6,426 nucleotides of DNA from Acidobacteriota bacterium (lineage in GTDB: Bacteria > Acidobacteriota > Terriglobia > Terriglobales > Acidobacteriaceae): assembly GCA_021781255.1 (NCBI GenBank), contig JAJXXG010000208.1, forward strand, positions 1-6,426, given 5' to 3'. The position numbers and the translations under genes were made by a program. The notes beneath the pieces are model-generated. The model saw nothing but the letters and a program-made list of their open reading frames with translations. It searched no databases and was not told the origin of the DNA. Positions 1-5,411 of this stretch are shown in pieces (within the stretch, counting starts at the first letter, position 1; every line of letters begins with the position of its first letter).

Positions 1-1317
1 CCGCCCCATGGCAATTGGAGCAGAGAGTTCGCCGGTGCGCACCAGCTCATTGATCGCCAGGCCCATCCTCGCTCGTTCGCCGTAGCTCAACCAGCAGATG
101 CGGGCGGGCAATCCTTGAAATGCGAAGCGCCCGCGTGCGAGTTTCAGCCAGCGGTTCAGAATCTCGTTGTCGGGGAAGAGTTCCAGCGCCAATTCATCGG
201 TGCGGTCAATGTCTCTCGGGTCGCCCGACAGCGCAACCCAGCGAAATGGGCCCTGGCCGGTGCAGAAAAGCGGACGAATGTACTCCGGCACAAAACCCGG
301 AATTGAAAACGCCTCGGCACAGCCGGCATCGAAGGCGAACCGGCGGATGTTATTGCCATAATCAAACGCAATCGCGCCCGCGCGCTGCAGCGCAAGCATG
401 GCGTCCACATGCACCACCATGGAAGCGGTCGAGCGCCGGACGTACTCCCCCGGATCGCGCTTCCGCAGTGAGACGGCATCGTCCAGCGTCATCCCGTGGG
501 GCACATATCCATTCAGCGGATCATGCGCGCTGGTCTGGTCTGTCACCACGTCCACCTGCACGCCGCGACGCACGATCTCGGGATGCACATCCGCACAGTT
601 GCCAACCAGCCCCACGGAAAGAGCCCGGCCCTCGCGCCGCGCGGCATCACACAACGCCAGAGCCTCATCGAGATTCTCGCTGAGCAGATCGCAATAGCGG
701 GTATCCACGCGGCGCTGAATGCGCGTGCGGTCCACATCGACCGCCAGCACCACTCCGCCGTTCAGCGTCACGCTCAGGGGCTGTGCGCCGCCCATGCCGC
801 CCATGCCCCCGGTCACCACCAGCCGACCCCTCAGCGATCCGCCAAAGTGCTGGTCGGCCAGCGCGGCAAACGTCTGGAAGGTTCCCTGCAGAATGCCCTG
901 GGTGCCGATGTAGATCCAACTCCCTGCCGTCATCTGGCCGTACATCATCAGACCCTTGCGGTCGAGCTCGTTGAAGTGCTCCCACGTGGCCCACTTGCCC
1001 ACAAGGTTCGAGTTGGCAATGAGCACACGCGGCGCCATTTCATGGGTGGGAAAAACCGCCACGGGCTTGCCCGACTGCACCAGCAGCGTCTCTTCATTAC
1101 CCAGCTGCTCCAACTCGAGCACAATCGCGTGGAAGCACTCCCAGTTGCGTGCCGCGCGTCCGATACCGCCATACACCACCAGGTCCGCGGGCCGCTCGGC
1201 AACCTCAGGGTCCAGATTGTTCATCAGGCACCGCAGCGCCGCCTCCTGCTGCCAGCCTTTGCAGCGAAGCTGGCTGCCGCGCGGCGCGCGAATCACAGAA
1301 ATTGCAGGATCGGACAT
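1..1317 (-). CDS. hutU: Urocanate hydratase (urocanase), C-terminus cut by window edge
   Basis: Cytosolic enzyme of histidine breakdown. It adds water to urocanate to give 4-imidazolone-5-propanoate, using tightly bound NAD+. The minus frame is open from an ATG at 1317 to the window edge, giving 439 residues of a family that is usually about 550. Visible family motifs in order: [12 protein letters not shown] near residues 48-59, the Gly-rich [10 protein letters not shown] at 170-179, [14 protein letters not shown] from residue 260, FDYGNNIR at 318-325, [14 protein letters not shown] with C352, and GLPARICW with C408. C408 probably corresponds to the reactive Cys410 of the Pseudomonas enzyme. 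The missing part should begin with the conserved DHLD..SVASP segment, since the last residues seen are [18 protein letters not shown] ribosome-binding sequence lies two bases before the ATG. The exported-protein gene ends 90 bp upstream on the same strand. No other hut gene is visible, so any hut operon would have to continue to the left. Confidence 0.96.
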   Translation of the reverse strand, partial: MSDPAISVIRAPRGSQLRCKGWQQEAALRCLMNNLDPEVAERPADLVVYGGIGRAARNWECFHAIVLELEQLGNEETLLVQSGKPVAVFPTHEMAPRVLIANSNLVGKWATWEHFNELDRKGLMMYGQMTAGSWIYIGTQGILQGTFQTFAALADQHFGGSLRGRLVVTGGMGGMGGAQPLSVTLNGGVVLAVDVDRTRIQRRVDTRYCDLLSENLDEALALCDAARREGRALSVGLVGNCADVHPEIVRRGVQVDVVTDQTSAHDPLNGYVPHGMTLDDAVSLRKRDPGEYVRRSTASMVVHVDAMLALQRAGAIAFDYGNNIRRFAFDAGCAEAFSIPGFVPEYIRPLFCTGQGPFRWVALSGDPRDIDRTDELALELFPDNEILNRWLKLARGRFAFQGLPARICWLSYGERARMGLAINELVRTGELSAPIAMGR

Positions 1318-1407
1318 GGCTCCCCCGGCAGTATCGATGCCCTGAAAACACTTCTAGAGCATACTACCGGGCACGCAACGGAAGCCGTGATGGGCCGGGC
1401 TGTCCGC

Positions 1408-2379
1408 CTATTGCGAGGTCAAGGGGAGATGGAAATTCACGCCGGCCATCCGATTAACGCGATCCGTTGCCGCAAAGTCTACCTGCGTCAACGAGACCGC
1501 ATAGTGATAGGCGTCGAGAACATACAGCGTTGTCGGCGTCAGAACATAGTTGTAGACCAATGCGGGCGGTTGGCCATCGTTGAAGACGACCGTCACGGGC
1601 TCTGGCCGATCCTCAGCGCTGGGCGTGTCGGGTCCAACATACGGCATGCGGTGGAGTGCCGGCCCGCCGCCGGCAACGCTCAGAGGCGGCCCACCGTACC
1701 AGTTTCCCTGCGGCGATTGCGCAGGCATGTACAGTGGAGTAGCTCCCCGCTGCGGCTGCGGTGTCTCATCTGCGGGCGGCGTATAGGCGCTGGGCTGCCG
1801 ACGATAGAGGCCGGAGGGATCCTGCAGTGGCGGATCGGCCACCGGCACGCCAAGATCATCCATCACCTTCAGCGTAAGTCGCGTCTCCGCATGCAGCGTG
1901 GGCCGCGGACCGCGCCGTGGCAGGTTCAGCAAATCGATCGGCCACAGAATGGGAATCGTCCACGTAACTGCATCCCGCACGGCATGGCCCTTGCCAAGAA
2001 TGCGCCCGTCGCGGTCCACCTGGTAGCCCGGCACGTCCACAACCTTGGCATTGATTGGGATCACGGTATCCGGCTCGATCAGCATGCGATCAAACTTCAG
2101 CTCCATCCAGCCTTTGCCCACAAGATGCCCGGGATCCTTGTAATCCTCAAAGCGGCCGATCAAAAAGCTGTCAAACGGTAGCACAGTATGTCCGTAGCGC
2201 GCTGAGTACCCCGCCTGGCAGAGGACCGGATCGCCAATAGCTTCTGTCTTGGACGACAGTCTTGGCTCCGATACCGTGCATTGGATAAGCGATCCTGCTG
2301 GAATCAGGTGCTCAGCAGCAACCCCGACCATCGGTAAAGACGTGAGGAACGAAAGAAACGCAAACGCGGAGAACTTCAT
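1408..2379 (-). CDS. Exported protein of unknown function, VirB10-like N-terminal part
   Basis: 323 residues; I do not recognise a named family. Residues 1-22 form a signal peptide (MKFSAFAFLSFLTSLPMVG, likely cleaved after AA), so the protein should leave the cytoplasm. Residues 25-115 read IPAGSLIQCTVSEP, then LSSKTEAIGDPV, then VLPFDSFLIGRF, then a segment ending in IEPDTVIPINAKVVDV. This 'IPAG..I...L / G..V / lP.gS.l.G' rhythm resembles the beta-barrel part of TrbI/VirB10 proteins, a weak and remote likeness. A hydrophobic stretch TIPILWPIDLLNL lies at 141-153. Residues 180-260 are Pro/Gly-rich and low in complexity. The C-terminus (about 261-321: VVFNDGQPPALVYNY, LYVLDAYHYAVSL, DFAATDRVNRMAGVNFHLP) looks like a module seen at the end of many acidobacterial hypothetical proteins. 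The start was chosen for its ideal AGGAGG and signal peptide. The reading frame continues upstream to 2571, but that extension has no protein-like character. Confidence 0.82.
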   Translation of the reverse strand: MKFSAFAFLSFLTSLPMVGVAAEHLIPAGSLIQCTVSEPRLSSKTEAIGDPVLCQAGYSARYGHTVLPFDSFLIGRFEDYKDPGHLVGKGWMELKFDRMLIEPDTVIPINAKVVDVPGYQVDRDGRILGKGHAVRDAVTWTIPILWPIDLLNLPRRGPRPTLHAETRLTLKVMDDLGVPVADPPLQDPSGLYRRQPSAYTPPADETPQPQRGATPLYMPAQSPQGNWYGGPPLSVAGGGPALHRMPYVGPDTPSAEDRPEPVTVVFNDGQPPALVYNYVLTPTTLYVLDAYHYAVSLTQVDFAATDRVNRMAGVNFHLPLTSQ

Positions 2380-2385
2380 AGACGG

Positions 2386-2391
2386 CCTCCT
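2386..2391 (-). promoter_or_regulatory. Ribosome-binding site of the exported-protein gene
   Basis: A perfect AGGAGG on the minus strand, six bases before the ATG at 2379. It decides this start over the in-frame upstream start at 2571, which would add 64 residues ahead of an obvious signal peptide. Confidence 0.85.
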
Positions 2392-2486
2392 GACGGGCAG
2401 GCTGAGTGGAAGTACCTGAGATCGAGAGATCGGGCCGTTTGCAACAGTACCGCGCAGACGCCGACCACGGATTGGCGATTGCACGT

Positions 2487-2510
2487 TCAGGCAGAGTTCT
2501 AACTGCCTGA
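2487..2510. repeat. 8-bp perfect inverted repeat, possible operator
   Basis: TCAGGCAG (2487-2494) and CTGCCTGA (2503-2510) are exact reverse complements separated by 8 bases. The repeat lies in the 224-bp gap between galE and the exported-protein gene, about 110 bp before the latter's start. No T tract follows it on the minus strand, so it is not a convincing galE terminator. It lies directly downstream of a weak extended -10-like sequence (2516-2521), where an operator could sit. A regulatory role is inference. Confidence 0.4.
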
Positions 2511-2515
2511 CGGGA

Positions 2516-2524
2516 AGTCTAGCA
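2516..2524 (-). promoter_or_regulatory. Weak extended -10-like promoter element
   Basis: On the minus strand this reads TGCTAGACT, an extended -10 (TGn) followed by TAGACT, which matches TATAAT at four of six positions. I see no good -35 hexamer at 16-18 bp. Transcription would begin near 2509, inside the inverted repeat 2487-2510. It is the best promoter candidate I found for the exported-protein gene, but it is weak. Confidence 0.22.
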
Positions 2525-2603
2525 CGAAACGGAATGCGCCGATCCACGCAATTCCATGCAATCAAAAGCAAAGTGAAGTCCAGCGCGCGTGACTTGCACT
2601 GTC

Positions 2604-3614
2604 TTACGCGTAGCGCTTCCGGTGCCAGATCCAGGCGGTGCGAAGGATCTCATCGAGTTCCGTGTAACGCGGTTTCCAGCCAAGTTCGCGCATTGCCTTT
2701 TCTGAGCTGGCCACCAGCGCGGCGGGGTCGCCGGGGCGGCGAGGATGAACCTCGGCTGGAATGGGATGGCCGGTAACGCGCCGGGCGGAATCGATTACCT
2801 CTCGCACCGTAAAGCCCTGCCCATTCCCCAGATTGAAGACAAGACGCACCTTTTCTGCCGCAGGCGAAGCGAGGGCATCCAGAGCCAGCAAATGCGCGTC
2901 GGCCAAATCAGAGACGTGAATGTAGTCTCGGATGCAGGTGCCATCGTGCGTCGGGTAGTCATCGCCGTAGATGCGGATGCATGCCCGGCGGCCCAACGCC
3001 ACATCGAGAATCAGTGGGATCAGATGAGACTCAGGCTCATGCGCTTCGCCGCGCGTAATGCCCGCTGGGCCTTCCGGGGCTCCTGCCACGTTGAAGTAGC
3101 GCAGGGAGGCAGAGCGAAGGCCGTAGACCCGGTGAAACCAATCCAGCATCTGCTCTACCATGAGTTTGGATTCGCCGTACGTGTTGGTGGGTTTCAAGCG
3201 CGCATCTTCAAGAATTGGAACCGATTCCGGCTCGCCATACACAGCCGCCGTGGAGGAAAAAACCAGCCGGCGAGGCCCTTGAGCAAGCATCGCTTCCAGC
3301 AAGGCAAGCGTAGACGCCGTGTTGTTCCGAAAGTAGATTTCAGGCCGCTGCATCGATTCGCCGGCTTCGATCAGCGCAGCAAAGTGCAACACGCCATCGA
3401 AGGGCTCGCCGGAGTTTCGTGCCTCGATGAAAAGCTTTTCAATCCCTGCCCTGTCATCCAGTTCTCCCTGCACAAACTCCACGCCTGCAGGCAACAAGTC
3501 CCGCCGTCCATGGCTCAAGTTGTCGAATACCACAGACTTGTGTCCGAGCGAGGCCAACTGGCCCGCCACTGTACCACCAATATACCCAGCACCGCCGGTA
3601 ATCAACAGTTTCAC
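2604..3614 (-). CDS. galE: UDP-glucose 4-epimerase
   Basis: Cytosolic NAD-dependent short-chain dehydrogenase/reductase that interconverts UDP-galactose and UDP-glucose for the Leloir pathway and for surface polysaccharide precursors. 336 residues, against 338 in E. coli GalE. Motifs: Rossmann fingerprint TGGAGYIGG with G7, G10 and G13; D31 in the FDNLS motif for the adenine ribose; HFAALIEAGES at 77-87; SSTAAVYGE with T122 at 120-128; catalytic pair Y146 and K150 in TYGESK; RYFNVAGA at 172-179; YGDDYPTHDGTCIRDYIHV at 216-233. By eye, L300 in the RRPGDPAALVAS stretch aligns with Tyr299 of the E. coli enzyme, the residue that limits the size of the sugar accepted. The gene starts with GTG, supported by GGAGGA ten bases upstream and by the family's usual N-terminus. 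An in-frame ATG at 3713 would add 33 unrelated residues. A 224-bp gap separates galE from the next minus-strand gene. Confidence 0.96.
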   Translation of the reverse strand: MKLLITGGAGYIGGTVAGQLASLGHKSVVFDNLSHGRRDLLPAGVEFVQGELDDRAGIEKLFIEARNSGEPFDGVLHFAALIEAGESMQRPEIYFRNNTASTLALLEAMLAQGPRRLVFSSTAAVYGEPESVPILEDARLKPTNTYGESKLMVEQMLDWFHRVYGLRSASLRYFNVAGAPEGPAGITRGEAHEPESHLIPLILDVALGRRACIRIYGDDYPTHDGTCIRDYIHVSDLADAHLLALDALASPAAEKVRLVFNLGNGQGFTVREVIDSARRVTGHPIPAEVHPRRPGDPAALVASSEKAMRELGWKPRYTELDEILRTAWIWHRKRYA

Positions 3615-3624
3615 AAAAATGCTG

Positions 3625-3630
3625 TCCTCC
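3625..3630 (-). promoter_or_regulatory. Ribosome-binding site deciding the GTG start of galE
   Basis: GGAGGA on the minus strand, ten bases before the GTG at 3614. The spacing is a little long but supports GTG as the start. The protein then begins directly with the KLLITGGAGYIGG nucleotide-binding strand, as GalE proteins do. Confidence 0.7.
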
Positions 3631-3655
3631 ACGAACGGTTTCCGATACCGTAAGT

Positions 3656-3667
3656 CTATTACAATAG
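3656..3667 (+). promoter_or_regulatory. Palindrome containing a TACAAT -10-like box
   Basis: CTATT-AC-AATAG is a near-palindrome about 40 bp upstream of the galE start. On the plus strand it contains TACAAT (3660-3665), five of six matches to the sigma-70 -10 box. On the minus strand it contains TATTGT, four of six. I see no good -35 hexamer for either direction. A second inverted repeat, ACGGT (3635-3639) with ACCGT (3647-3651), lies next to it on the galE side. It may be a shared divergent promoter or operator; this is weakly supported. Confidence 0.25.
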
Positions 3668-3739
3668 GTTTAGCCGGTAGGGCCTTGGCCCACACCGCAC
3701 AGACCGTCTTCAAGGCGGCGCTTTGCAGTATCCCCTTGG

Positions 3740-3758
3740 TCCTTTAAGCCGAAAAGGA
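3740..3758. repeat. Inverted repeat, 6-bp stem
   Basis: TCCTTT (3740-3745) and AAAGGA (3753-3758) pair perfectly across a 7-base loop. It is the first of three consecutive hairpins. Alone, a 6-bp stem is expected by chance in this region. Confidence 0.35.
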
Positions 3759-3766
3759 TGTTCTCC

Positions 3767-3804
3767 GCTCGGCATCCGTGCTGAGCCGGTTTGAACCAAC
3801 CGGC
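3767..3804. repeat. Two abutting inverted repeats
   Basis: GCTCGGC (3767-3773) pairs with GCTGAGC (3780-3786) with one G-U pair if read as plus-strand RNA. GCCGGTT (3785-3791) pairs perfectly with AACCGGC (3798-3804) across a 6-base loop. The two stems share two bases (3785-3786), so fully formed they would stack end to end or compete at the junction. The right arm of the second runs into the tandem duplication at 3800-3829. They may be part of a structured RNA or a protein-binding site. Confidence 0.4.
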
Positions 3805-3829
3805 ATTCTGGAAGCCGGTATTCTGGAAG
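3800..3829 (+). repeat. 15-bp tandem direct duplication
   Basis: Two adjacent 15-bp units, CCGGCATTCTGGAAG (3800-3814) and CCGGTATTCTGGAAG (3815-3829), differ at one base. The first unit begins inside the right arm of the inverted repeat at 3785-3804. A 15-bp period is about one and a half helical turns, so a protein dimer would not face both units from the same side. A slippage duplication is the simplest origin. Confidence 0.75.
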
Positions 3830-3863
3830 TTGGACCTGGCATAACTGTTGTCCGTTGTCTTGG

Positions 3864-3898
3864 ACCCGCCATGGAGCGTCTGGATGTCCGGGTTTTTT
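3864..3898 (+). terminator. Terminator-like hairpin with T6 tract, no gene upstream
   Basis: ACCCG (3864-3868) pairs with CGGGT (3889-3893). After a small internal loop, CAT (3870-3872) pairs with ATG (3884-3886) around an 11-base loop. Six T residues (3893-3898) follow. It points along the plus strand, but no plus-strand gene lies before it. It could end a short unannotated RNA or attenuate the leader of the downstream TonB-family gene. The stem is only moderately strong. Confidence 0.35.
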
Positions 3899-3930
3899 AG
3901 GCTTTACATCACGTCCTGCGTGGATCACCT

Positions 3931-3984
3931 GTCGCCAAGGGATGCACGCCGCAGCTCTGGGTTCGAAACGGTTGTGCAGGCGAC
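3931..3984 (+). promoter_or_regulatory. Nested two-helix element, possible structured leader RNA
   Basis: GTCGCC (3931-3936) pairs with GGCGAC (3979-3984). Directly inside, TGCAC (3943-3947) pairs with GTGCA (3974-3978). The right arms are contiguous and the left arms are separated by the purine bulge AAGGGA (3937-3942). The 26-base apical segment contains GGTTCGAAAC, which resembles a tRNA T loop but lacks a matching T stem. Eleven base pairs in a nested arrangement are better evidence of RNA structure than the single hairpins nearby. Strand and function are inferred from the downstream plus-strand gene. Confidence 0.35.
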
Positions 3985-4001
3985 TGCGTGCCAGCCCCTG
4001 A

Positions 4002-4013
4002 AAAACGCGTTTT
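4002..4013. repeat. Perfect 12-bp palindrome AAAACGCGTTTT
   Basis: The sequence is its own reverse complement with no spacer, A4 and T4 flanking a CGCG core. It lies about 320 bp before the TonB-family start. The shape suits a dimeric DNA-binding protein. The name of any regulator is unknown. Confidence 0.45.
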
Positions 4014-4017
4014 GCCC

Positions 4018-4058
4018 GCAGCCAGGTAATATACCTGCTGCAGACGGGGATTACCCCG
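4018..4058 (+). repeat. Two consecutive hairpins upstream of the TonB-family gene
   Basis: First hairpin: GCAG (4018-4021), an unpaired C, then CAGGTA (4023-4028) pair with TACCTG (4032-4037) and CTGC (4038-4041) around the loop ATA. This gives ten pairs with one bulge. Second hairpin: CGGGG (4045-4049) and CCCCG (4054-4058) around the loop ATTA. Neither is followed by a T tract, so they do not look like terminators. They may form part of the leader RNA. Confidence 0.45.
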
Positions 4059-4115
4059 GAAGACTTTCCGCGAATACTGCACTGATCCGCAACCGGAACC
4101 GGAAAACCGTGTTAG

Positions 4116-4145
4116 CCCTGTGCAGGGACTGCGGCACCGGCCCTG
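4116..4145 (+). promoter_or_regulatory. Mutually exclusive hairpins in the leader
   Basis: CAGGG (4123-4127) can pair with CCCTG on its left (4116-4120) or with CCCTG on its right (4141-4145). The left pairing would need some loop opening because only two bases separate the arms. The right pairing has a 13-base loop. Competing pairings of this kind are used in attenuators and riboswitches, but the arms are only 5 bp long and chance is possible. A short T5 run follows at 4171-4175 without a clear hairpin directly before it. Confidence 0.25.
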
Positions 4146-4184
4146 TGACCATGGACGGCGAAGACGGTACTTTTTCTGCTGAAC

Positions 4185-4196
4185 CAGGCGCGCCTG
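4185..4196. repeat. Perfect 12-bp palindrome CAGGCGCGCCTG
   Basis: A self-complementary 12-mer without spacer, about 140 bp upstream of the TonB-family start. Like the palindrome at 4002-4013 it has a GCGC/CGCG-type core, but the outer bases differ, so the two are not copies of one site. Confidence 0.4.
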
Positions 4197-4335
4197 AACA
4201 GAGCATCGGGCACGGATGTGAATGGACAATTTCAGGGGTGGACAAGATGCGGCGTTTGCCCACCAGCCAACATGCGGAATTGCCCGGACAAGACTTTCTT
4301 GCCGGCTTGAAGATAGTCCCCGAGGAATTGAATCT

Positions 4336-5391
4336 ATGCCGGTGAATCGCTACCCAGGTGAAACCTATTTGGGCCTGCTTCCGGAGCCGGAAGGGCGCTC
4401 TGCTTCCTTCATTACGAGCACCGTTGTGAATCTCATGATTCTGGCGTCGGTGCTTTATATCGGCCTGATGGCCAGGCACGTAGTCCAGGAGAGAAAATAT
4501 GAGCAGACTCTGCTCATTTTTCCCACCACTCCGCCGCCGCCGCCAAAGATCAAATTCAAAGCGCCGCCACCGCCGCCAAAGCCCGTGGAGCTCCCCAAGC
4601 CTCCTCAGATCAAGCTGCAGGCGCCGCGGATCAACGTGCCCAAGCCCGAGCCCAAGCCCGCCCTGAAGCCCATCGAGATGGAGGCCAAACTCACTACCCC
4701 GCAGATGAAGGCGGCCAAGCCGGCCATCATCCTTGCGCCCCAGCCCAAGGCCGCCCTGACGGCTGCGGCCCCGGCGCAGGTTGCTCAGGCGAAACCCTCC
4801 ACGGCTCCAGTTCACCTGGGGCAGACTTTTGGTGTTACGCCGAACCCAAATGCAGTGAGGCCCGCCACAGTGGCAGCGATCGGGAATCCCTATGGCGGGA
4901 TGACGGGCCCTGCCGTTGCGCCGCGCGGTGTGGTGGGATCAACGGGCATCGGAAATGGAACACGCTCCGGATCGAATGAAGGTGTCGTGGGGCGCGTGGC
5001 ATCTGCGGGCATCCCCGGCAGTACCGGAGTGGCCAAAACGGGCATGACCGGCCATGTCGCCTCTGCGGGAATACCCGCCATGACCGCGGTTGCAGCCACG
5101 CACACCATGGAAGCCGTCCCGACTTCGACGAATCTTGAGGTGATTTCAAAGCCGCCTGTCGAATACACCACAGAAGCACGGCAGCTGAAGGTGCAGGGGG
5201 ACGTAATCCTGCGCGTAACATTCACCGCAGGTGGGAAAGTCGTTGTGCATGGAGTCGTTCGAAGCCTTGGCCACGGACTCGACGAAGAGGCTCGACGGGT
5301 AGCTGAGGAGATCCGCTTCCGCCCGGCAACGCGCAACGGTCAGCCCGTCGACTTGACGACCAACATTACCATTACGTTTCAATTGGCGTAA
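4336..5391 (+). CDS. TonB-family energy-transducer-like protein
   Basis: 351 residues with TonB architecture: a short cytoplasmic N-terminus (1-25), one membrane anchor (about 26-45, ITSTVVNLMILASVLYIGLM), a Pro/Lys-rich rod (about 63-137, with two Pro5 runs), a Gly/Ala/Ser-rich linker (about 140-265), and a C-terminal TonB domain (about 273-350). The last contains QGDVILRVTFTAGGKV, GHGLDEEARRVAEEIRFRP and a closing beta-strand TNITITFQL. Such proteins link proton-motive force, through ExbB/ExbD, to outer-membrane transporters. No ExbB, ExbD or receptor gene is visible here, so it may instead have a structural or signalling role. The linker repeats G(R/H)VASAGIP twice, 20 residues apart. ATG 4336 was chosen for the GAGGAA eight bases upstream and the MPVNRYPGETYLGLL start. 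The frame is open back to 4222, but that extension looks non-coding. A secreted-protein gene follows after 102 bp. Confidence 0.9.
   Translation: MPVNRYPGETYLGLLPEPEGRSASFITSTVVNLMILASVLYIGLMARHVVQERKYEQTLLIFPTTPPPPPKIKFKAPPPPPKPVELPKPPQIKLQAPRINVPKPEPKPALKPIEMEAKLTTPQMKAAKPAIILAPQPKAALTAAAPAQVAQAKPSTAPVHLGQTFGVTPNPNAVRPATVAAIGNPYGGMTGPAVAPRGVVGSTGIGNGTRSGSNEGVVGRVASAGIPGSTGVAKTGMTGHVASAGIPAMTAVAATHTMEAVPTSTNLEVISKPPVEYTTEARQLKVQGDVILRVTFTAGGKVVVHGVVRSLGHGLDEEARRVAEEIRFRPATRNGQPVDLTTNITITFQLA
4990..5076 (+). repeat. Coding direct repeat G(R/H)VASAGIP in the TonB-family linker
   Basis: Residues 219-227 (4990-5016) and 239-247 (5050-5076) carry GRVASAGIP and GHVASAGIP, a 60-bp period. Synonymous codons differ between the copies (gca/gcc, ggc/gga, atc/ata), so the duplication is old or the protein motif is under selection. 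Confidence 0.8.
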
Positions 5392-5411
5392 AAACAAGAA
5401 TGGCAACACAT

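Larger units (their letters stand above)
3615..4335. other. Divergent gene-free region rich in inverted repeats
   Basis: 721 bp between the divergent galE and TonB-family genes. No reading frame here looks like protein: the short open frames have atypical composition, no family resemblance, and clash with the well-supported starts on either side. The right-hand part must hold the promoter and leader of the TonB-family gene, and the left-hand part those of galE. It holds a 15-bp tandem duplication (3800-3829), hairpins at 3740-3758, 3767-3786 and 3785-3804, a terminator-like hairpin (3864-3898), a nested helix (3931-3984), palindromes at 4002-4013 and 4185-4196, hairpins at 4018-4041 and 4045-4058, and competing hairpins at 4116-4145. 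I could not identify a known riboswitch class, tRNA, SRP RNA or tmRNA in it. Confidence 0.7.

Noticed and set aside
496..2181. A 561-codon plus-strand open frame across hutU and the exported-protein gene
   Set aside because: It is antisense to well-supported hutU motifs and to a gene with signal peptide and RBS. Its His/Arg/Gln-rich composition is typical of an antisense frame in GC-rich DNA, and it bridges two genes and their gap.
2487..2510. Inverted repeat as a galE terminator
   Set aside because: It lies about 95 bp after the galE stop and is not followed by a T tract on the minus strand.
2745..3653. A 302-codon plus-strand open frame across galE
   Set aside because: Antisense to galE, which has all expected catalytic motifs. 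The translation has no recognisable domain.
3710..3928. A 72-codon minus-strand frame containing LPEYRLPECRL
   Set aside because: The apparent peptide repeat is only the 15-bp tandem duplication read in frame. There is no ribosome-binding site or domain likeness.
3955..3980. GGTTCGAAAC resembling a tRNA or tmRNA T loop
   Set aside because: The flanking bases do not form a five-pair T stem, and no acceptor, D or anticodon arms can be placed around it.
3615..4335. Known riboswitch (cobalamin, TPP, SAM, c-di-GMP) in the TonB-family leader
   Set aside because: I could not find the conserved core sequences of these classes by eye. A covariance-model search would be decisive.
3848..4345. A 165-codon plus-strand open frame in the divergent region
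   Set aside because: It overlaps the true start of the TonB-family gene, has no clear ribosome-binding site and no family-like sequence, and runs through several palindromes.
4051..4815. A 254-codon minus-strand frame rich in Gly, Leu and Arg
   Set aside because: Antisense to the Pro-rich part of the TonB-family gene. The composition is explained by the complement of the proline and lysine codons.
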